From Pseudomonas oryzihabitans (GTDB lineage: Bacteria > Pseudomonadota > Gammaproteobacteria > Pseudomonadales > Pseudomonadaceae), in the NCBI RefSeq assembly GCF_007665395.1, contig NZ_VDND01000006.1:186001-250000 (forward strand): DNA of 64,000 nucleotides. The letters run 5' to 3'. Positions 48,674 through 57,439 of the stretch are shown one piece after another; positions within the stretch are counted from its first letter, which is position 1; the number at the start of each line of letters is the position of its first letter. Below the pieces are notes generated by a model that saw only the letters and a program-made list of their open reading frames with translations, ran no database searches and was not told the DNA's origin. The translations under genes were made by a program, and so were the position numbers.

Positions 48674-48853
48674 GGCTGGATTCCTCGGAGATGAAGGGAG
48701 CCCCAGCCTAGGCAGGCCGGCGAAAGCCGCCAAGGAGGCAGTTTCGCGTGTGCTGGTTACCTGCCGATAACCCGGGGCCTGCGAGGGTATGGCGCCATCG
48801 GGGGGCTGTGTATACTGGCCGGCATTTTTAGCCCTTCTTGGATAGCGTCTTTC

Positions 48854-49273
48854 ATGGAATTTCTCGGTCGGGTGGTCGAATTCGCCACCCATCATCCGCT
48901 GCTCGTCGCCGCCTTCCTCGTCATCGTCGCCCTGATGCTGTTCAACGAGACCCGCCGGGGCGGTCGTAGCCTGTCCACCGGCGAACTCACCACGCTGCTC
49001 AACCGCGAAGAGGGTGTCGTGGTCGATATCCGCCCGAGCAAGGACTTCGCGGCCGGGCATATCGTCGGCGCGCTGAACATTGCCCAGGAGAAAGTCGCCA
49101 GCAGCCTGTCTCTTCTGGAGAAGCACAAGGCCAAGACCCTGATCGTGGTCGACAGCGCCGGCCAGCAGGCCGGGGCCGTCTGCGGCGATCTGCAGAAGGC
49201 CGGCTTCACCGCCGCCCGGCTGAACGGCGGCATCGCCACCTGGCGTGCAGAGAATCTGCCGCTGGTGAAGTGA
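48854..49273 (+). CDS. Rhodanese-like domain protein (YibN-like)
   Basis: 139 residues: one N-terminal membrane helix (HHPLLVAAFLVIVALMLF) then a rhodanese domain (VVDIRPSKDFAAGHIVGALN). The active-site loop reads IVVDSAGQQAGAV, with no cysteine at the canonical position, so sulfurtransferase activity is doubtful. In the conserved rhodanese-grxC-secB order, pointing to a link with membrane protein biogenesis, as recently proposed for YibN. Confidence 0.9.
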   Translation: MEFLGRVVEFATHHPLLVAAFLVIVALMLFNETRRGGRSLSTGELTTLLNREEGVVVDIRPSKDFAAGHIVGALNIAQEKVASSLSLLEKHKAKTLIVVDSAGQQAGAVCGDLQKAGFTAARLNGGIATWRAENLPLVK

Positions 49274-49313
49274 CCCCTAGCGTGGCCGCATCCGCGGCCA
49301 CTGGAGACCGCGC

Positions 49314-49568
49314 ATGACCGACGTCGTCATCTATACCAGCGCCTGGTGTCCCTATTGCCATCGCGCCAAGCACCTGCTCGATCGCAAGAACGTGGCCTAC
49401 CGGGAAATCTCCGTCGACGGCCAGCCGGCGCTGCGCAGCGAGATGGCCCGCAAGGCCGGTCGCACCAGCGTGCCGCAGATCTGGGTCGGTACTACCCACG
49501 TCGGTGGCTGCGACGATCTCTATGCCCTAGATCGAAGCGGGCGTCTCGATCCGCTGCTGTCCGCCTGA
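49314..49568 (+). CDS. grxC: Glutaredoxin 3
   Basis: 84 residues. Redox motif CPYC at residues 12-15 (YTSAWCPYCHRAKHLL), the cis-Pro loop TSVPQIWVG and GGCDDLYALD for glutathione binding. Reduces disulfides and glutathione adducts in the cytoplasm. Forty bases after the rhodanese gene and 27 before secB. Confidence 0.96.
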   Translation: MTDVVIYTSAWCPYCHRAKHLLDRKNVAYREISVDGQPALRSEMARKAGRTSVPQIWVGTTHVGGCDDLYALDRSGRLDPLLSA

Positions 49569-49595
49569 CCAACACTCACCACTCAAGGCCCTACC

Positions 49596-50060
49596 ATGAC
49601 CGATCAAGCCAACGGCGCCCAGGAAGACGGCGCTCAGTTCTCCCTCCAGCGCATCTACATCCGCGACCTGTCCTTCGAGGCCCCCAAGAGCCCCGAGATC
49701 TTCCGCCAGGAGTGGCAGCCGAACGTCAACCTGGACCTGGCCACCCGCCAGAAGACCCTGGGCGACGACTTCCACGAAGTGGTGCTGACCCTGACCGTGA
49801 CGGTCAAGAACAACGAAGAGACCGCCTTCATCGCCGAAGTGCAGCAGGGTGGCATCTTCCTGATCAAGGGCCTGGACGCCGCTTCCATGGCCCACGCGCT
49901 GGGCGCCTTCTGCCCCAACATCCTATTCCCCTATGCCCGTGAGGCGCTGGACAACATGGTGGTGCGCGGCTCCTTCCCCGCGCTGATGCTGCAGCCGGTG
50001 AACTTCGACGCCCTCTACGCCCAGGAACTGGCGCGCATGCAGACCGCCGGCGAAGCCTGA
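49596..50060 (+). CDS. secB: Protein-export chaperone SecB
   Basis: 154 residues, standard length. Contains [19 protein letters not shown] and the conserved [21 protein letters not shown] tetrameric chaperone that keeps preproteins unfolded for SecA. Last gene of the operon, followed by a strong hairpin. Confidence 0.97.
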   Translation: MTDQANGAQEDGAQFSLQRIYIRDLSFEAPKSPEIFRQEWQPNVNLDLATRQKTLGDDFHEVVLTLTVTVKNNEETAFIAEVQQGGIFLIKGLDAASMAHALGAFCPNILFPYAREALDNMVVRGSFPALMLQPVNFDALYAQELARMQTAGEA

Positions 50061-50079
50061 TCGGCTCCTCCGCGGTATC

Positions 50080-50103
50080 GAACGCCCCTTGCCAGGGGCG
50101 TTC
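50080..50103. terminator. Bidirectional terminator between secB and rarD
   Basis: GAACGCCCCT / AGGGGCGTTC forms a 10-bp stem with a 4-base loop in the 45-base gap between the convergent genes. The T tract is short on both sides. Confidence 0.75.
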
Positions 50104-50105
50104 TG

Positions 50106-50993
50106 CTATCTGGCCTTCAGCTTCCGACTGGCCCGCCACAGATCGATGCTGAACACCGCAAGGCCCGCCCAGATGCAGAGAAAGGCGAACAGTCGCTCGC
50201 GCGGGAAGGGCTCGCCATAGAGCCAGACTGCCTGGATCAGCACCAGGGTCGGGGCGATGTACTGCAGGAAGCCCAGGGTCGAGTAGGGCAACTTGCGCGC
50301 CGCGGCGTTGAAGCACAGCAGCGGGATCAGGGTGATCGGTCCGGCCAGCACGATCAGCAGCCCCAGGGACGACTGCCAGACCTCCGTTTGCAGGCTCACC
50401 CCCGGGGTCAGCAGCGGCAGGGCGACCAGGGCGATGGGTACCAGCAGCCAGCTCTCCACCACCATGCCCGGCAAGGCGGCGACCGGGGTCTGGCGCCGGA
50501 CCAGGCCATAGAAGGCGAAGCTCCCGGCCAGGGCCAGGGACACCCAGGGCAGCTGGCCGAGCGTCCACAGCTGCTGGGCGACGCCCAGCACCGCCAGGCC
50601 CACGGCCAGCCATTGCAGGGGGCGCAGCCGTTCGCCGAGGATCACCAGGGCGAGCAGGATGTTGACCAGCGGATTGATGTAGTAGCCCAGGCTCGCCTCG
50701 ACCACGTGGGCATTGTTGACCGCCCAGATATAGACCAGCCAGTTGCAGGCCACCAGGGCACCGGACACGGCCAGCCAGAGCAGCCGCCGAGGATGGGCAC
50801 GCAGCTCCGCCCACCAGCCGCGATGCCGCCAGACCAGCAGCAGCAGGGCGCTGAACAGGGCCGACCAGAGGATGCGCTGGAACAGGATCTCGCTCGCCGG
50901 CAAGGCCGCCAGCAGCTTGAAGAACAACGGGAACAAGCCCCACAGCCCATAGGCGGTGAGGCCCAGGGCGTAACCCTGGCGCAAGGCAGACAT
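50106..50993 (-). CDS. rarD: RarD family EamA transporter
   Basis: 295 residues with ten membrane helices. The RarD signature is clear: GYALGLTAYGLWGLFPLFFK at the start, NWLVYIWAVNNAHVVEASLG and YYINPLVNILLALVILGERL. The family is linked to chloramphenicol sensitivity and possibly amino-acid export. The 3' end converges on secB. Confidence 0.9.
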   Translation of the reverse strand: MSALRQGYALGLTAYGLWGLFPLFFKLLAALPASEILFQRILWSALFSALLLLVWRHRGWWAELRAHPRRLLWLAVSGALVACNWLVYIWAVNNAHVVEASLGYYINPLVNILLALVILGERLRPLQWLAVGLAVLGVAQQLWTLGQLPWVSLALAGSFAFYGLVRRQTPVAALPGMVVESWLLVPIALVALPLLTPGVSLQTEVWQSSLGLLIVLAGPITLIPLLCFNAAARKLPYSTLGFLQYIAPTLVLIQAVWLYGEPFPRERLFAFLCIWAGLAVFSIDLWRASRKLKAR

Positions 50994-51093
50994 GGGGGAT
51001 CCTTAGGCAGGCAACGTTCTTGTCCGGGCAGGATAGCTCAAGGTGCGCCGGGATGTGGGCTGAGGTGGTGAGCTTGAGCTGTGACCGTCGCGA

Positions 51094-51178
51094 CGATCGA
51101 CCGCGGCCATGGCGGTCCGCCGATGCGGCCGCGCCTACGGAGGCTCCTGTGCCTGTAGGAGCGGCCCATGGCCGCGAT
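51094..51178. repeat. Inverted pair of REP-type elements
   Basis: Right copy at 51154-51178: TGTAGGAGCGGCC-CAT-GGCCGCGAT, with the arms GCGGCC (51161-51166) and GGCCGC (51170-51175). A degenerate copy in opposite orientation lies at 51094-51137 (GATCGACCGCGGCCATGG...CCTACGG). The GTAGGAGCGG head is characteristic of Pseudomonas REP sequences that are mobilised by RAYT transposases as REPIN pairs. Confidence 0.8.
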
Positions 51179-51237
51179 CAGTGCTGTAGCGTGGAAAACG
51201 ACGTGGTCTTTTCCCGTGAAGAGTTCATCGCGAGGCC

Positions 51238-51275
51238 TACCCTCACCCCAGCCCTCTCCCATAGGGAGAGGGGGT
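51238..51275. repeat. CCCTCTCCC palindromic repeat
   Basis: CCCTCTCCC (51252-51260) and GGGAGAGGG (51264-51272) form a perfect 9-bp stem behind the CCTCACCCCAGC lead, a widespread intergenic repeat in gammaproteobacteria. Confidence 0.8.
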
Positions 51276-51301
51276 ATCCGGGCGCCTGGGAGGAAGCCTG
51301 G

Positions 51302-51332
51302 TAGGGTGGAAAACCGCCGAGCGTTTTCCACG
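51302..51332. repeat. GTGGAAAAC palindromic repeat
   Basis: GTGGAAAAC (51306-51314) and GTTTTCCAC (51323-51331) with the GTAGG lead. I know this type (GTAGGGTGGAAAAC...GTTTTCCAC) as a frequent Pseudomonas intergenic repeat. It lies directly downstream of the SrkA-type gene and could act as its terminator. Confidence 0.75.
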
Positions 51333-51345
51333 CGTCGCAGCGAGG

Positions 51346-52320
51346 CTAGAACAGGCGCAGCGGCGCCTCGTCCAGGGCGGCGCGTTGCTCGCGCAGGGTG
51401 AGGATCTGGTCGCCCCAGTAGCGTTCACTGCCGAACCAGGGAAAGCTCTTGGGAAAGGCCGGGTCGTCCCAGCGCCGCGCCAGCCAGGCGCTGTAGTGCA
51501 TCAGGCGCAGGGTGCGCAGTCCCTCGATCAGGGCCAGTTCACGCGGCTGGAAGTCGTGGAATTCCTCGTAGCCGTCCATCAGCTCGGACAGCTGCGTCAG
51601 GCGTTCCTGGCGATCGCCGGCCAGCAGCATCCAGAGATCCTGCATGGCCGGGCCGTGGCGACAGTCGTCGAGGTCGACGATGTGGTAGGCGTCGTCCCGG
51701 CAGAGTAGGTTGCCGGGGTGGCAATCGCCATGCAGGCGGATCACGTCGTAGCTGACGCCTTCGAAGAGTTCGTCGAGGCGCAGGAGCAGGTCGCGAGCCA
51801 CCGATTCGTAGGCGGGCAGCAGACTCTGGGGGATGAAGTTGCCGGTCAGCAGGGTATCCAGAGAGGCGTGGCCGTAGCCCTGGACGTCCAGCGTCTCGCG
51901 ATGCTGGAAGGGCCGGCTGGCGCCCACCGCGTGCAGGCGACCGAGCAACTGGCCCAGGCGGTGCAGCTGGTTGAGATCGCCCGGCTCCGGTGCCCGGCCG
52001 CCGCGGCGCGGAAAGAGGGCGAAGCGAAAGCCAGCATGGTTGAACAGCGTCTGGCCCTCCCGCTGCAAGGGCGCGACGACCGGTACCTCGCGTTCTTCCA
52101 GCTCGGCGGAAAAGGCGTGTTCCTCGAGGATGGCCGCGTCGGTCCAGCGATCCGGGCGATAGAACTTGGCGATCAGCGGGGTCTCGCCCTCGATGCCGAT
52201 CTGATAGACGCGGTTTTCGTAGCTGTTGAGGGCCAGGACGCGGGCATCGCTGAGATAACCCAGGCTTTCGATGGCGTCGATGACCAGGTCGGGGCTGAGA
52301 TTTTCGAAGGGATGAGACAT
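51346..52320 (-). CDS. srkA: SrkA/RdoA-type stress response Ser/Thr kinase
   Basis: 324 residues, start at 52320 (MSHPFENLSP). Aminoglycoside-phosphotransferase-like kinase fold: catalytic loop RLHGDCHPGNLLCRD and magnesium site HIVDLDDCRHGPAMQDLWML, both typical of YihE/SrkA. It counters stress-induced cell death in E. coli by antagonising MazEF, and is Cpx-regulated there. No dsbA gene is adjacent, unlike E. coli. Confidence 0.9.
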   Translation of the reverse strand: MSHPFENLSPDLVIDAIESLGYLSDARVLALNSYENRVYQIGIEGETPLIAKFYRPDRWTDAAILEEHAFSAELEEREVPVVAPLQREGQTLFNHAGFRFALFPRRGGRAPEPGDLNQLHRLGQLLGRLHAVGASRPFQHRETLDVQGYGHASLDTLLTGNFIPQSLLPAYESVARDLLLRLDELFEGVSYDVIRLHGDCHPGNLLCRDDAYHIVDLDDCRHGPAMQDLWMLLAGDRQERLTQLSELMDGYEEFHDFQPRELALIEGLRTLRLMHYSAWLARRWDDPAFPKSFPWFGSERYWGDQILTLREQRAALDEAPLRLF

Positions 52321-52429
52321 GGCGCGCTCCTCGGTCACGGGGACGATGGCGATTGCCACCCTGCATCCGGGAGATGCTAGCGCATGCCCGAGCCCCTTGG
52401 CGAAGGCTCGGGCGCTATCCGCTCGCCGG

Positions 52430-54319
52430 TCAGGCGCCGATCACCCCGCCATCCTCGCGGGTGATGACCATCACCGAGGAGCGCGGCTGGCCGTTTGGCT
52501 GCTGCTCCGGGAACTGGGAGCCGCCTTCCTCGCCCGGGTGCTGGATGCCGACGAACATCGTCCTGTAGTCCGGCGAGAAGGCCAGGCCGGTGACCTCGCA
52601 ACCCACCGGGCCGACCAGGAAGCGGCGCATCTCGCCACTGCGCGGATCGGCGCAGAGCATCTGGTTGTTGCCCATGCCCTCGTAGTCGCCCTTGTTGCTG
52701 TACTTGCCGTCGGTGAGTACCCACAGCCGGCCGGCGGCGTCGAAGCCCAGGCCGTCCGGGCTGTTGAACATGTTCTCGGCGTTGATCTGCTGGGAGCCGG
52801 CCTCGGGCTTACCGGCATGCACCCTGGGATTGCCCGCGATGACGAACAGATCCCAGTCGAAGGCCAGGGCGGCAGCGTCGTCGCCGTCTTCCCGCCAGCG
52901 CACGATCTGGCCATAGAGGTTGTTGGCGCGGGGGTTGGGGCCGCCTACCGGCATGCCGTCTTCACCGCGCTTGGTGTTATTGGTCAGGGTGCAATAGACC
53001 TGGCCGTCCTTGGGGCTGACGGCGATCCACTCGGGCCGGTCCATGCGCGTGGCACCGACCTCGCTGCCGGCCTGGCGGGCATGGATGAGCACCTCGGCCT
53101 GGCCGGCGAAGCCATTGGCGACGGTCAGGCCATGCTCGCCGTGCACCAGCGGCAGCCACTGGCCGCGGCCCTTGGGCCGGCTCGGGTCGCGGTCGCCCTC
53201 GTCGAAGCGGGCGACATAGAGGGTGCCCTGGTCGAGCAGGTGGCGATTGGCCTTGGGCTCGTCCTGGATCCGGTCGCGGCTGACGAACTTGTAGATGAAT
53301 TCACCGCGTTCGTCGTCGCCCATGTAGACCACCGCGCGCCCATCAAGGGTGCGGGCGAGGGCGGCGTTCTCGTGCTTGAAGCGGCCCAGGGCGGTGCGCT
53401 TGACCGGCTTGCCCTCAGGATCGAAGGGGTCGATCTCGGTGATCCAGCCATGGCGGTTGAGTTCGTTGGGGTTCTGCGCCAGATCGAAGCGGTCGTCGTG
53501 CAGGTGCCAGTCGTTCTCCACGCTGGCGTGCTTGACGCTGTAGCGCTTCTGGGCGGCGTCGAATTTCAGGGTGGCGTCGCGGCTGCCGAAGACGTCGGTG
53601 AAGTTCTCCTCGCAGGTCAGGTAGGTGTGCCAGGGCGTGGCGCCGCTGGAGCAATTCTGGAAGGTGCCCAGGACCTCGCGGCCGGCCGGATCGGCGGCCG
53701 TCTTGAGCAGGTCATGACCGGCGGCCGGACCGCTGACGGCGATGGGCGTATTGCCGTGCACCCGCCGGTTGTAGGGCGAGCCCTGGACGAAATGCCACTG
53801 GCCGTCCAGGCGCTTCACCTCGATCACCGAGACGCCCTCGGCGGCCTGGGCCTTGCGGGTGTCTTCCAGCGACTTGGGCGGGGTGCCGTGGCTGAGCAGG
53901 TAGCGGTAGTTGGTGTATTCGTTGTTGATCGCCATCAGCGCCCGATCGGGTTCGTCCGGGAAGGGGAAGAAGGCCATGCCGTCGTTGTTGTCGCCGAACT
54001 GCAGCGCCTGGTCGGCGGCGCTGGGGCTGCCATCGGGGCGGAAGGCCGGGCCGTCGGTGTGCAGCGGCTGGCCCCAGCTGATGAGCACGCTGGCGCGATA
54101 GCCGGGCGGCACCACCAGGGTATCGGCAGTGGAGGCGGGGATGTTGGCGAAGCCGATCAGCGGATTGCCACTGGCTTCGCTCACAGCATCGGCCAGGGCG
54201 CTGCGACCGAGCAGGCCGCCGCCGAGGAACAGGGCGGCGCCCGCCAGGGCTCCGGCGCCGATGAAGCGCCGGCGGCTGAGATGGACGAGGCGTTCGAGGT
54301 CGGTCTGATCGTTGAGCAT
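52430..54319 (-). CDS. phoX: PhoX family alkaline phosphatase
   Basis: 629 residues. Tat signal: SRRRFIGAGALAGAALF near residue 15-31. DUF839/PhoX features include the calcium/iron-site regions CEENFTDVFG, GWITEIDPFDPEGKP, YMGDDERGEFIYKFVS and SPDYRTMFVGIQHPGE. PhoX enzymes hydrolyse phosphomonoesters in the periplasm with a Ca/Fe cofactor and are usually induced by phosphate starvation. No clear Pho box was spotted upstream. Confidence 0.88.
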   Translation of the reverse strand: MLNDQTDLERLVHLSRRRFIGAGALAGAALFLGGGLLGRSALADAVSEASGNPLIGFANIPASTADTLVVPPGYRASVLISWGQPLHTDGPAFRPDGSPSAADQALQFGDNNDGMAFFPFPDEPDRALMAINNEYTNYRYLLSHGTPPKSLEDTRKAQAAEGVSVIEVKRLDGQWHFVQGSPYNRRVHGNTPIAVSGPAAGHDLLKTAADPAGREVLGTFQNCSSGATPWHTYLTCEENFTDVFGSRDATLKFDAAQKRYSVKHASVENDWHLHDDRFDLAQNPNELNRHGWITEIDPFDPEGKPVKRTALGRFKHENAALARTLDGRAVVYMGDDERGEFIYKFVSRDRIQDEPKANRHLLDQGTLYVARFDEGDRDPSRPKGRGQWLPLVHGEHGLTVANGFAGQAEVLIHARQAGSEVGATRMDRPEWIAVSPKDGQVYCTLTNNTKRGEDGMPVGGPNPRANNLYGQIVRWREDGDDAAALAFDWDLFVIAGNPRVHAGKPEAGSQQINAENMFNSPDGLGFDAAGRLWVLTDGKYSNKGDYEGMGNNQMLCADPRSGEMRRFLVGPVGCEVTGLAFSPDYRTMFVGIQHPGEEGGSQFPEQQPNGQPRSSVMVITREDGGVIGA

Positions 54320-54384
54320 GCTTAAGGCTTCCTTAAGGTGTGCTGGCGAGGCTAGTCAGACTGAATGACGTTTTGGTGACAAGG

Positions 54385-55122
54385 CTAGTCGCCGGGTGGC
54401 GGCGTCCGGGCCAGGCAATAGACATCCACCCGCCGCGCACCGGCGCGCTTGAGCAGGCGTGCCAGGCTGTCCGCGGTGGCGCCGGTGGTCAGGACGTCGT
54501 CCACCAGGGCTACGTGGCGACCGGCCAACGCGGCGTCGTCCACCAGGGCGAAAGCCCGCTTGAGATTGCGCTGGCGTTCGCTGGCGCTCAGGCCCTGTTG
54601 ACTGTGCTGTTCCTGGACACGCTGTAACGCTTTCGCGTTCACCGGCAATTGCAGGGCCTTGCCGAGCCAGTCGGCCAGTAGGGCGGCCTGGTTGAAACCA
54701 CGCTGGCGCAGGCGCTGGGGTGAGAGGGGCACCGGCAACAGCAGCTCCGGGCGCGGCTGGCCCTCGTCGAACAGGTGCTGCAGGTGCCGCGCCAGCAGGG
54801 TGCCGGCCAGTCGGCCGAGACTGCCCTGGTCGCGGTGCTTGAAGCGGTTGATCAGGGAGTCGACCGGAAAGGCGTAGCGCCAGGGCGCCAGTACCTGGTC
54901 GAAGGCCTGTGGCCTGGCCAGGCAGGCGCCACAGAGCAGGCCATCCACCGCCAGGGGCAGGGCGCAACACGAGCAATGGGCGCCCAACCAGGGCAGTTCG
55001 CTGTCGCAGCCCTCGCAGAGGGGCAGGCCCGCCGGCAGCCAGGCGGCGCACAGCGCGCAGCTGGTGCCCGGGCGCAGGCGTTGCCACTGGCGCTGCAGGG
55101 CGTGGCGGAAGGGTGAGGACAT
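54385..55122 (-). CDS. comF: ComF family protein (amidophosphoribosyltransferase-like)
   Basis: 245 residues. Two N-terminal zinc-binding cysteine pairs (CALCAAW, CEGC, CSCC, CGAC) and a C-terminal phosphoribosyltransferase fold with the PRPP loop ALVDDVLTTGATADSLARLL. Needed for DNA uptake or processing in naturally competent bacteria; together with comM it hints at competence capacity. Confidence 0.92.
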   Translation of the reverse strand: MSSPFRHALQRQWQRLRPGTSCALCAAWLPAGLPLCEGCDSELPWLGAHCSCCALPLAVDGLLCGACLARPQAFDQVLAPWRYAFPVDSLINRFKHRDQGSLGRLAGTLLARHLQHLFDEGQPRPELLLPVPLSPQRLRQRGFNQAALLADWLGKALQLPVNAKALQRVQEQHSQQGLSASERQRNLKRAFALVDDAALAGRHVALVDDVLTTGATADSLARLLKRAGARRVDVYCLARTPPPGD

Positions 55123-55180
55123 GGTGGCATCCGTGCCAGGGGAGATCGCTACTGTGCCAGGCCGGGTGCCTGGCCACCAG

Positions 55181-55477
55181 TCAGCCGCGGATCAACCAGC
55201 TCATCACCATCAGCCCGAGGATCAACCAGATCACGCCGCCCACCACCGAGCGGGCCATGAAGGCGCGCACCGCGGCGTAGAGCAGCAGCAAGCCGATGGC
55301 CAGGACCACGAAGCTGATGTAGGAGTCGTCCATGCCGATGGAACGCGCCATGCCATGGAGAAAGTCGTGCACGGCGTCGGCCAGGCCGCCCAGGACCGAG
55401 CCGAACAGATCGATGATGAAACGGATGACCTGGCCGAGCGCCGCGCCGAGCCAGTCGAAGAAGCCTTCAGTACGCAT
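55181..55477 (-). CDS. Hypothetical two-helix membrane protein
   Basis: 98 residues, start at 55477 (MRTEGFFDWL). A first amphipathic/hydrophobic region (LGQVIRFIIDLFGSVLGGLA) and two clear membrane helices near the C-terminus (FVVLAIGLLLLYAAVRAFM and VVGGVIWLILGLMVMSWLI). No recognised domain. Stands alone between comF and the divergent alpha/beta hydrolase gene. Confidence 0.7.
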   Translation of the reverse strand: MRTEGFFDWLGAALGQVIRFIIDLFGSVLGGLADAVHDFLHGMARSIGMDDSYISFVVLAIGLLLLYAAVRAFMARSVVGGVIWLILGLMVMSWLIRG

Positions 55478-55589
55478 GGATGTTTCCGAGTCCTTGGCGA
55501 TGTCCCTTGGAACCTGCGAAGCCCGCCGGGTTCGCCAGCGATCCGCGCTACACTGCGCGTTTTCCGCAAAGTCCCTCAAGTCCCCCGTG

Positions 55590-56291
55590 ATGATAGTTGC
55601 CGATTCGCTACCCCTGGTCCTCTTGCCCGGCCTGCTGTGCGACGAGCGCCTCTGGACCACCCAGGCCGCCGACCTGGCCGATACCTGCGCCGTACACATC
55701 CCCGATCTCACCCGGGATGTCGGTATCGCCGCCATGGCTCGCCGGGTCCTGGCCGAGGCGCCGCCGCGTTTCGCCCTCGGTGCCCTGTCCATGGGTGGCT
55801 ACGTCGCCTTCGAGATCCTGCGCCAGGCGCCGGAGCGGGTGGCGCGGCTGGCCCTGTTCGACACCATGGCCAGTCCGGACGCCCCCGAGCGCGCCGCCCA
55901 GCGCCGCGCCATGCTCGAGCTGGCCGAGCGCGGGCGCTTCCTCGGCATCAGTCCGCAGCTGCTGCCGCGGCTGATCCATGCCTCGCGCCTGGGCACGCCG
56001 GTGGCCGACACCGTGCTGGCCATGGGCAAGGCGGTGGGCAAGGAGGCCTTCCTGCGCCAGCAGCAGTCGATCATCGACCGTCCCGACTCGCGCCCGACCC
56101 TGGCGCAGATCCAGGTACCGACGCTGATCGTGGTCGGCGCCCAGGACCAGCTCACCCCTCCCGCCGAAGCCGAGCTCATGCACGCCGGCATCTGGGGCTC
56201 ACGCCTGGTGGTGCTGGATGACTGCGGCCACCTGCCGCCGCTGGAACTGCCTGCGCGGACCACGGGGCTGTTGCGGGAGTGGCTGGCCTAG
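55590..56291 (+). CDS. Alpha/beta hydrolase
   Basis: 233 residues. Oxyanion region LVLLPGLLCDERLW, nucleophile elbow GALSMGGYVAFEIL, acid Asp in GAQDQLTPP and catalytic His in DDCGHLPPLE. Full family length. Substrate unknown; its relatives are annotated as esterases. The GTG immediately before the ATG at 55590 is an alternative start. Confidence 0.87.
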   Translation: MIVADSLPLVLLPGLLCDERLWTTQAADLADTCAVHIPDLTRDVGIAAMARRVLAEAPPRFALGALSMGGYVAFEILRQAPERVARLALFDTMASPDAPERAAQRRAMLELAERGRFLGISPQLLPRLIHASRLGTPVADTVLAMGKAVGKEAFLRQQQSIIDRPDSRPTLAQIQVPTLIVVGAQDQLTPPAEAELMHAGIWGSRLVVLDDCGHLPPLELPARTTGLLREWLA

Positions 56292-56362
56292 CCACCTGGT
56301 CGGCGCCACTGAACCCCGTCGCCAGGCGAGCCTCCATTGGCAAAGCCCTGGAGAAGCGCGCC

Positions 56363-56950
56363 ATGTCCCGTCGCCCACCCCTGTCGATCCTCTCCCTGCT
56401 GCTGGGCCTGGCCCCCGCCGCCGTGGCCCTGGCCGCGCCGGTGGGCGCGGGTCAGCCCGAGCAACTGCATTTCGCCGATGACGGCCTTATCCCCAACAGC
56501 CGCCTGCCGGTGCTGCTCTATCGCCAGGTACCCCTGGACGGCGCCGACCGCGCAGCGGCCCTGGAGCGGTTGTTCGCCCACAATGACTGGCCGCCGCAAT
56601 GGCGCTATGGCGTGTACGACTACCATCACTATCACCCCAACGCCCATGAGGTGCTCGGGGTGGCGCGCGGGCAGGCGACGCTGCGCCTGGGCGGCGAGCG
56701 GGGCCAGGACGTGAGCGTGGCGGCGGGTGACGTGGTGGTGCTACCCGCGGGTACCGGTCACCGCAGCCTGGCATCCAGCGCGGATTTCCTGGTGGTGGGC
56801 GCCTATCCACCGGGCCAGGAAGACTTCATCACCCAGCGCGCCGATCCCGCGGCCCATGCCCGCGCGCTGCAGCTGATTGGCCAGGTAGCCCGGCCGCTGA
56901 CCGATCCGGTCACCGGGCCGGATGGTGCGCTACCCGACCTCTGGCGCTAG
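56363..56950 (+). CDS. Exported cupin domain protein
   Basis: 195 residues. A signal peptide (ILSLLLGLAPAAVALAAPVG) precedes one cupin barrel with motif 1 in DYHHYHPNAHEVLGVARG and motif 2 in AGDVVVLPAGTGHRSLA. Metal-binding His and Glu are preserved. Function unknown. Its 3' end overlaps the convergent DUF1810 gene by 4 bases. Confidence 0.82.
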   Translation: MSRRPPLSILSLLLGLAPAAVALAAPVGAGQPEQLHFADDGLIPNSRLPVLLYRQVPLDGADRAAALERLFAHNDWPPQWRYGVYDYHHYHPNAHEVLGVARGQATLRLGGERGQDVSVAAGDVVVLPAGTGHRSLASSADFLVVGAYPPGQEDFITQRADPAAHARALQLIGQVARPLTDPVTGPDGALPDLWR

Positions 56951-57369
56951 CAGAGTCGCGCCAGGGTGGCCTCGTCCGGCTGGCCGGCGAAGAAGGTCTT
57001 CAGCGCCTGGCGGAAGGGCTCGGGATCCTCGGCCACGGCGGCGAAGAGGGTGAGGCTGGAGTGGAACTTGAGATCGTCCGGTTGCCCGAACAGGGCGGTA
57101 GGAGAGAGGTCGGGGTGCTCCAACGCCGCCGTCGTGATCTCGCGCAGCCGCGGACCGAGGACGGGATGCGCCAGGTAGGCGCTGGCTTCGTCGCGGGAGG
57201 CGATGGCATAGCGCTGCGCGGTCTCGCTGCGGCCGAGTCCGGCGATCTGCGGGAAGACGAACCACATCCAGTGGCTGCGTTTGCGCCCGGACCGAATCTC
57301 CGCCAGGGCGCTAGCATAGGTCGTCACCTGGGCATCGACGAAGCGTTGCAGGTCAGGGGCATTGGGCAT
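56947..57369 (-). CDS. DUF1810 family protein
   Basis: 140 residues, start at 57369 (MPNAPDLQRF). The DUF1810 hallmark DLQRFVDAQ...SHWMWFVFPQIAGLG is complete, followed by DDLKFHSSLTLF. Conserved but functionally unassigned (sometimes annotated calpastatin). Next to an MHS-family transporter in the same direction, about 70 bases downstream of it. Confidence 0.9.
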   Translation of the reverse strand: MPNAPDLQRFVDAQVTTYASALAEIRSGRKRSHWMWFVFPQIAGLGRSETAQRYAIASRDEASAYLAHPVLGPRLREITTAALEHPDLSPTALFGQPDDLKFHSSLTLFAAVAEDPEPFRQALKTFFAGQPDEATLARLC

Positions 57370-57439
57370 GGGGAAACTCCGGGCCGTTTGCCTATCGGCA
57401 GGCTGGCCCGGAGGAAGTGCCGGCCAGGAGACGAGTGGT

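Larger units (their letters stand above)
50994..51345. other. Spacer packed with palindromic repeats
   Basis: 352 bases without a gene. It contains an inverted pair of REP-type elements, a CCCTCTCCC palindrome and a GTGGAAAAC palindrome, listed separately. Such composite repeats accumulate in Pseudomonas intergenic DNA. Confidence 0.8.

Noticed and set aside
52319..54325. 668-codon plus-strand open frame opposite phoX
   Set aside because: Antisense shadow; phoX has a Tat signal and all family motifs.
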